Positions 36,040-39,276 of a stretch of DNA of 39,276 bases are shown piece by piece. The translations under genes were made by a program, and so were the position numbers. The stretch lies in assembly GCA_016791065.1 (NCBI GenBank), contig JAEUOD010000191.1, positions 1 through 39,276 of the forward strand. Reading direction: 5' to 3'. The stretch is from Dechloromonas sp. Lineage in GTDB: Bacteria > Pseudomonadota > Gammaproteobacteria > Burkholderiales > Rhodocyclaceae. The number at the start of each line of letters is the position of its first letter. The first letter of the stretch is position 1. Under the pieces are notes generated by a model. The model was not told the DNA's origin. It searched no databases and worked only from the letters and a program-made list of their open reading frames with translations.

Positions 36040-37398
36040 ATGGAAGCCAAACCCATCAAGCACCTGTCCAAAGAAGAATCCGCCGGTTACGACCGCAAGA
36101 CCCTGGACTACATCCGCAATGCCGCCGCCCACGGCCTGTACGAAATCCGCGGCATGGGCGCCAAGCGCAAGCTGCCCAATTTCGACGACCTAGTCTTCCT
36201 CGGCGCCTCGCTGTCGCGCTACGCCCTCGAAGGTTATCGCGAAAAATGCAGCACCAAGACCATCCTCGGCACACGCTTCGCCAAGAAGCCGATCGAACTG
36301 GAAACGCCGATCACCATCGCCGGCATGAGCTTCGGGGCGCTATCCGCCAACGTCAAGGAAGCGCTTGGCCGCGCGGCCACCGAAGTCGGCACCTCTACCA
36401 CCACCGGCGACGGCGGCATGACGCCGGAAGAACGACTGTCATCGAAAACCCTGGTCTACCAATGCCTGCCCAGCCGTTACGGTTTCAATCCTGACGACGT
36501 TCGCCGTGCCGATGCCATCGAAGTGGTCATCGGTCAGGGCGCCAAGCCGGGCGGCGGCGGCATGCTGCTCGGCCAGAAGGTCTCGGCCCGTGTCGCCGGC
36601 ATGCGCACCTTGCCGGCCGGCGTCGACCAGCGTTCGGCCTGCCGTCACCCGGACTGGACCGGCCCGGACGACCTAGCGATCAAGATCCAGGAACTGCGCG
36701 AAATGACCGACTGGGAGAAGCCAATCTACGTCAAGGTCGGCGCCACCCGCACCTTCAATGACGTCAAGCTGGCCGTGCATGCTGGCGCCGACGTCATCGT
36801 GGTCGATGGCATGCAGGGCGGCACCGCCGCGACGCAGACCTGCTTCATCGAGCACATCGGCATCCCAACCCTGGCCGCGCTGCGCCAGGCGGTCGATGCC
36901 CTCGAAGACCTCGACATGAAGGGCAAGGTCCAGCTCATCATCTCGGGCGGCGTGCGCACCGGCCCGGACGTCGCCAAGGCGCTGGCCATGGGCGCCGATG
37001 CCGTGGCGATCGGCCAGGGCGTCATGATCGCCATGGGCTGCAACGGCGAAACCTACTGCCAGGGCGGCCAGCACCACTCGGCCATCGCCGACTACGCCGC
37101 ACTCGGCACGGCGCCGGGCTTCTGCCACCACTGCCACACCGGTAAGTGCCCGGTCGGCATCACGACGCAGGATGAGATTCTCGAGCAGCGCCTCGAGCCG
37201 ATGGTCGGCGCCAAGCATCTGAAGAACTACCTGAAGACGCTGAACATGGAGCTGACGACGATCGCCCGCGCCTGCGGCAAGCAGAACGTGCATCACCTTG
37301 AGCGCGAAGACCTCGTTGCCCTGACCGTCGAGGCCGCCGCGATGGCCCGCCTGCCCTTGGCCGGCACCTCCTGGGTGCCCGGTTTCTCCGGTTACTGA
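36040..37398 (+). CDS. mgsC: N-methylglutamate synthase subunit C (FMN/Fe-S glutamate synthase-like)
   Basis: A 452-residue protein equivalent to the central FMN-binding synthase domain of glutamate synthase. The (beta/alpha)8 barrel shows ETPITIAGMSFGALS, GTSTTTGDGGMTPEE, KPGGGGMLLG, HAGADVIVVDGMQGGTAAT and ISGGVRTGPDVAKALAMGADAVAIGQG. Cysteines 362, 365 and 370 (CHHCHTGKC) lie where glutamate synthase binds its [3Fe-4S] cluster, with C-x2-C-x4-C spacing. It would transfer the methylamine nitrogen to 2-oxoglutarate. The start at 36040 has GAGGAG 7 nt upstream. It is the last gene before a terminator; folD follows. Confidence 0.9.
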   Translation: MEAKPIKHLSKEESAGYDRKTLDYIRNAAAHGLYEIRGMGAKRKLPNFDDLVFLGASLSRYALEGYREKCSTKTILGTRFAKKPIELETPITIAGMSFGALSANVKEALGRAATEVGTSTTTGDGGMTPEERLSSKTLVYQCLPSRYGFNPDDVRRADAIEVVIGQGAKPGGGGMLLGQKVSARVAGMRTLPAGVDQRSACRHPDWTGPDDLAIKIQELREMTDWEKPIYVKVGATRTFNDVKLAVHAGADVIVVDGMQGGTAATQTCFIEHIGIPTLAALRQAVDALEDLDMKGKVQLIISGGVRTGPDVAKALAMGADAVAIGQGVMIAMGCNGETYCQGGQHHSAIADYAALGTAPGFCHHCHTGKCPVGITTQDEILEQRLEPMVGAKHLKNYLKTLNMELTTIARACGKQNVHHLEREDLVALTVEAAAMARLPLAGTSWVPGFSGY

Positions 37399-37420
37399 GC
37401 CCGCCATTTCACCCCTTGCC

Positions 37421-37450
37421 CGGGGCGTTTACGGACGCCCCGTTTTATTT
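37421..37450 (+). terminator. Intrinsic terminator between mgsC and folD
   Basis: CGGGGCGT (37421-37428) pairs with ACGCCCCG (37435-37442) over a 6-nt loop, followed by TTTTATTT. It ends the methylamine run only 12 nt before the folD ATG, so folD probably receives only readthrough or has its own promoter further up. Confidence 0.82.
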
Positions 37451-37461
37451 GCGGAGTATTC

Positions 37462-38376
37462 ATGGCAGCCCGAATCATTGATGGAAAGGCGCTTTCCCGG
37501 CGCTTGCGCGAGGAGTTTCGCGGACGCGTCGGCAAGTTGGCGACACAGGGCGTCGTGCCCGGCCTGGCGGTGATCCTGGTCGGCGACAATCCGGCGTCGC
37601 GGGTTTATGTCGGCAACAAGGTCAAGGCCTGTGCCGAATGCGGCGTCGCATCGTTTCACCACGCCCTCCCGGCCGAAGCCAGCGAGGCCGAGGTACTGGC
37701 CTGCATCGACCGGTTGAACGCCGACCCGGCGGTCAACGGCATCCTCGTGCAGTTGCCCTTGCCGCCGCATATCGATGTCCGCAAGGTGCTCGAAGCCATC
37801 GCCGTCGACAAGGATGTGGACGGCTTTCACCTCTACAACGTCGGCGGCCTGGTCGTCGGCAACACCATCTTCCCTCCGTGCACGCCGTACGGCGTACAAC
37901 TGCTGCTCGAAACCACCGGCACCGAGGTCGCCGGCAAGAACGTGGTGGTGGTCGGCGCCAGCAACATCGTCGGCAAGCCGATGGCCCTGATGCTGCTGCA
38001 GAAGGAAGCGACGGTGACGGTCTGCCACGCCAAAACCCGCGATCTCGCCCAGCACACCATCCTCGCTGACATCCTGATCGTCGCCGCCGGCAAGCCGGGG
38101 CTGATCGTGCCGCGGATGGTCAAGGAAGGCGCGATCGTCATCGACGTCGGCATCAACCGCCTGGCCGACGGCCGCATCGTCGGCGATGTCGATTTTGCCG
38201 GGGTAAAGGAAAAAGCCTCGTGGATCACGCCGGTCCCCGGCGGGGTCGGCCCGATGACCGTGACCATGCTGATCGAAAACACCCTGCGCTCGACCGAGCG
38301 CGCCCATCACTTGAGAAAAGACGATGACTACCAGGACTGTGAAGCGCCGGCCGTCAAGGCGCACGCGGACAACTGA
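37462..38376 (+). CDS. folD: FolD, methylene-tetrahydrofolate dehydrogenase/cyclohydrolase
   Basis: Bifunctional enzyme that oxidises 5,10-methylene-tetrahydrofolate with NADP+ and hydrolyses the methenyl form to 10-formyl-tetrahydrofolate. The 304-residue protein carries GDNPASRVYVGNKVKAC (catalytic Y-x3-K), NGILVQLPLPPHID, the Rossmann-type VVVGASNIVGKPMALML and the C-terminal GGVGPMTVTMLIENTL. Residues after about 285 form an unusual tail (HHLRKDDDYQDCEAP) that overlaps the FolB-like fragment in another frame. It completes the C1 route: MgdABCD delivers methylene-tetrahydrofolate, FolD gives formyl-tetrahydrofolate, and PurU gives formate. It is separated from mgsC by a terminator. Confidence 0.94.
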   Translation: MAARIIDGKALSRRLREEFRGRVGKLATQGVVPGLAVILVGDNPASRVYVGNKVKACAECGVASFHHALPAEASEAEVLACIDRLNADPAVNGILVQLPLPPHIDVRKVLEAIAVDKDVDGFHLYNVGGLVVGNTIFPPCTPYGVQLLLETTGTEVAGKNVVVVGASNIVGKPMALMLLQKEATVTVCHAKTRDLAQHTILADILIVAAGKPGLIVPRMVKEGAIVIDVGINRLADGRIVGDVDFAGVKEKASWITPVPGGVGPMTVTMLIENTLRSTERAHHLRKDDDYQDCEAPAVKAHADN

Positions 38377-38506
38377 ACCGCCGCGCCCAGCCCGGGACGA
38401 CGCCTTGCATCTTCGAATCGACGGCCTGGGCCTGCAAGCCTCGCTCGGGATTTATCCGCACGAACGCCGGCAACGGCAGGCCATCGTCGTCGATAACCCG
38501 CAGTGA
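38324..38506 (+). pseudogene. Truncated FolB-like (dihydroneopterin aldolase) fragment
   Basis: A 60-codon ORF whose residues 27-57 (DALHLRIDGLGLQASLGIYPHERRQRQAIVVD) resemble the first third of dihydroneopterin aldolase FolB, where a pattern like 'I..L.....G.Y..ER...Q.....D' is usual. A stop follows at once at 38504, and the expected remainder of about 85 residues is not seen in any forward frame. Its start overlaps the folD tail. The likely meaning is a folD-folB pair in which folB has lost its 3' part by deletion, though a short random match is possible. Confidence 0.45.
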
Positions 38507-38665
38507 CAAACGCTGCGAGTATGCCCATCACCTTGAGGAACAGGATTTACGTTTGCAGTGCATCCTGCTGCTGATTTAGTGGAATCGCGATGATCTATTG
38601 AGCGATTGCTTGAACCTATACGATGCCTAGAATGTCATCTGGAGAATTCCCCAGGGAGTTCAGTC

Positions 38666-38983
38666 ATGCAAGAGCGAGAGTTGTCCCCGGTCGTTTACCG
38701 CTACTTTTTCTTCGGCTGGCTGTTCCGCGACGCCGGCAAAGGCAGTCTATACGAGCGCCGAGCTGCGTGGCGACACAACCTGGTTCAAGCGCGCTGGCTG
38801 CCGACCTATCTGCGGCGCTGGCTGACGCTGAGCGCACTGTTCTTCTCGGGTGGCGTCGGTGCGGAAGCCATCGGCGGCGTCTGGTCGTGCGCCGCGTGCT
38901 TCGTTCTCTTTTCGTCAGCACTGCCTGTGGTATCGGTCATCATTGTCGCAATGCTCGGCTTCCGCTATTTGCCAAGCCCCTGA
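38666..38983 (+). CDS. Small membrane protein of unknown function
   Basis: A 105-residue protein starting at 38666, with GGGAG about 8 nt upstream. A basic, aromatic N-terminal part (YRYFFFGWLFRDAGKGSLYERRAAW) precedes two closely spaced hydrophobic segments at about 52-68 and 75-98. I do not recognise a family. The upstream 160 nt hold no other gene that I can see, and the gene ends about 150 nt before the rRNA terminator on the opposite strand. Confidence 0.68.
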   Translation: MQERELSPVVYRYFFFGWLFRDAGKGSLYERRAAWRHNLVQARWLPTYLRRWLTLSALFFSGGVGAEAIGGVWSCAACFVLFSSALPVVSVIIVAMLGFRYLPSP

Positions 38984-39136
38984 ACAGCAGTTCGGCCGGA
39001 ACTCAACGAGATGCTCTGTCTTTTTTAGACGAACCTGAGCGGTCGGATGGCATTTTTACTTCAGGCTTTCCGCAAATCGGCGCTAAATATCGCCTGCAGA
39101 TTCCGCAGGTTATTGCTTGGCAATAGGCTATGTAAA

Positions 39137-39172
39137 AGCAAAAAGCCCCCGTTAGCGTGTTGCTAACGGGGG
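39137..39172 (-). terminator. Terminator of the rRNA operon (minus strand)
   Basis: CCCCCGTTAGC and GCTAACGGGGG (plus coordinates 39146-39156 and 39162-39172) pair exactly over a 5-nt loop. On the minus strand the hairpin is followed by a T-rich tract (plus-strand A-run at 39137-39144). It lies 12 nt past the 5S 3' end. Confidence 0.85.
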
Positions 39173-39184
39173 TTTTGAATGGGT

Positions 39185-39276
39185 TGCCTGGCGGTGACCT
39201 ACTTTCGCGAGCGTATTGCTCACTATCATCGGCGCGTTTCTGTTTCACGGTCCTGTTCGGGAAGGGAAGGGGTGGG
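39185..39276 (-). rRNA. rrf: 5S ribosomal RNA, 3' part (5' end beyond window)
   Basis: Read on the minus strand, the segment contains CCCGAACAGGACCGTGAAAC, a CGCGCCGATGATAGTG core and the 3' end GAAAGTAGGTCACCGCCAGGC, all typical of bacterial 5S rRNA. About 92 nt are visible; the first 25 or so lie past the right edge. It is the promoter-distal end of an rRNA operon transcribed toward the window. Confidence 0.9.

Noticed and set aside
34444-37398. Annotating the three genes as an ordinary glutamate synthase
   Set aside because: Ordinary GltB is one large protein with a GltD partner. Here the domains are split into three genes, no gltD is present, and the context is the methylamine cluster.
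38583-38607. AATCGC/GCGATT inverted repeat before the small membrane protein
   Set aside because: Only 6 bp with a 13-nt spacer and no T-tract or regulator nearby; not distinguishable from chance.

Overview
The window is a GC-rich, gene-dense chromosomal segment of a Gram-negative bacterium, probably a betaproteobacterium of the Rhodocyclales type (Dechloromonas/Azonexus-like). This is inferred from the ubiquinone genes, many periplasmic c-type haem proteins, KatG, a PII/AmtB pair and general protein style; no 16S gene is visible. A partial 5S rRNA gene at the right edge means an rRNA operon lies just beyond it on the minus strand.

Layout. 1-3265 (minus): ubiA, two tandem cytochrome c'-like genes and ubiD (cut by the left edge), joined by ATGA overlaps. 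3387-3863: a His/Arg/Asp-rich exported protein. 3874-11173 (minus): an ArsR-type regulator followed by Aas (acyltransferase/acyl-ACP synthetase), a Tat-exported TIM-barrel hydrolase, a periplasmic protein with a permuted papain-like motif order, and an LplT-like transporter fused to an acyltransferase. Diverging from it is cti (haem-c fatty acid cis/trans isomerase), followed by a hybrid histidine kinase with a haem-c-type sensor domain. This block looks like a membrane-lipid repair or remodelling locus. A perfect 10-bp inverted repeat overlaps the predicted arsR promoter.

15997-23594: a BASS-type transporter, a tautomerase and a small protein (minus) divergent from a LysR regulator; a flavin reductase/ComB pair (minus); an orphan response regulator; and katG. 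24070-25894: glnK-amtB behind a sigma-54-like promoter and a candidate NtrC site.

26413-37398 is the most notable region. An XRE-cupin regulator (with a GNAT gene) diverges from a long co-oriented cluster: purU, four heterotetrameric sarcosine-oxidase-like genes (mgdABCD), a type III glutamine synthetase-like gene (gmaS) and three split glutamate-synthase-like genes (mgsABC), followed by folD. The gene content matches the complete N-methylglutamate pathway for methylamine. GmaS makes gamma-glutamylmethylamide, MgsABC converts it to N-methylglutamate, and MgdABCD oxidises that to glutamate with the one-carbon unit passing to tetrahydrofolate. FolD and PurU can carry the C1 unit to formate. The adjacent PII/AmtB genes suggest a nitrogen-scavenging role.

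After folD come a truncated FolB-like fragment, a small membrane protein, and the terminator and 3' part of the 5S rRNA gene. All functional calls rest on recognised motifs, length and gene order; no database search was possible.
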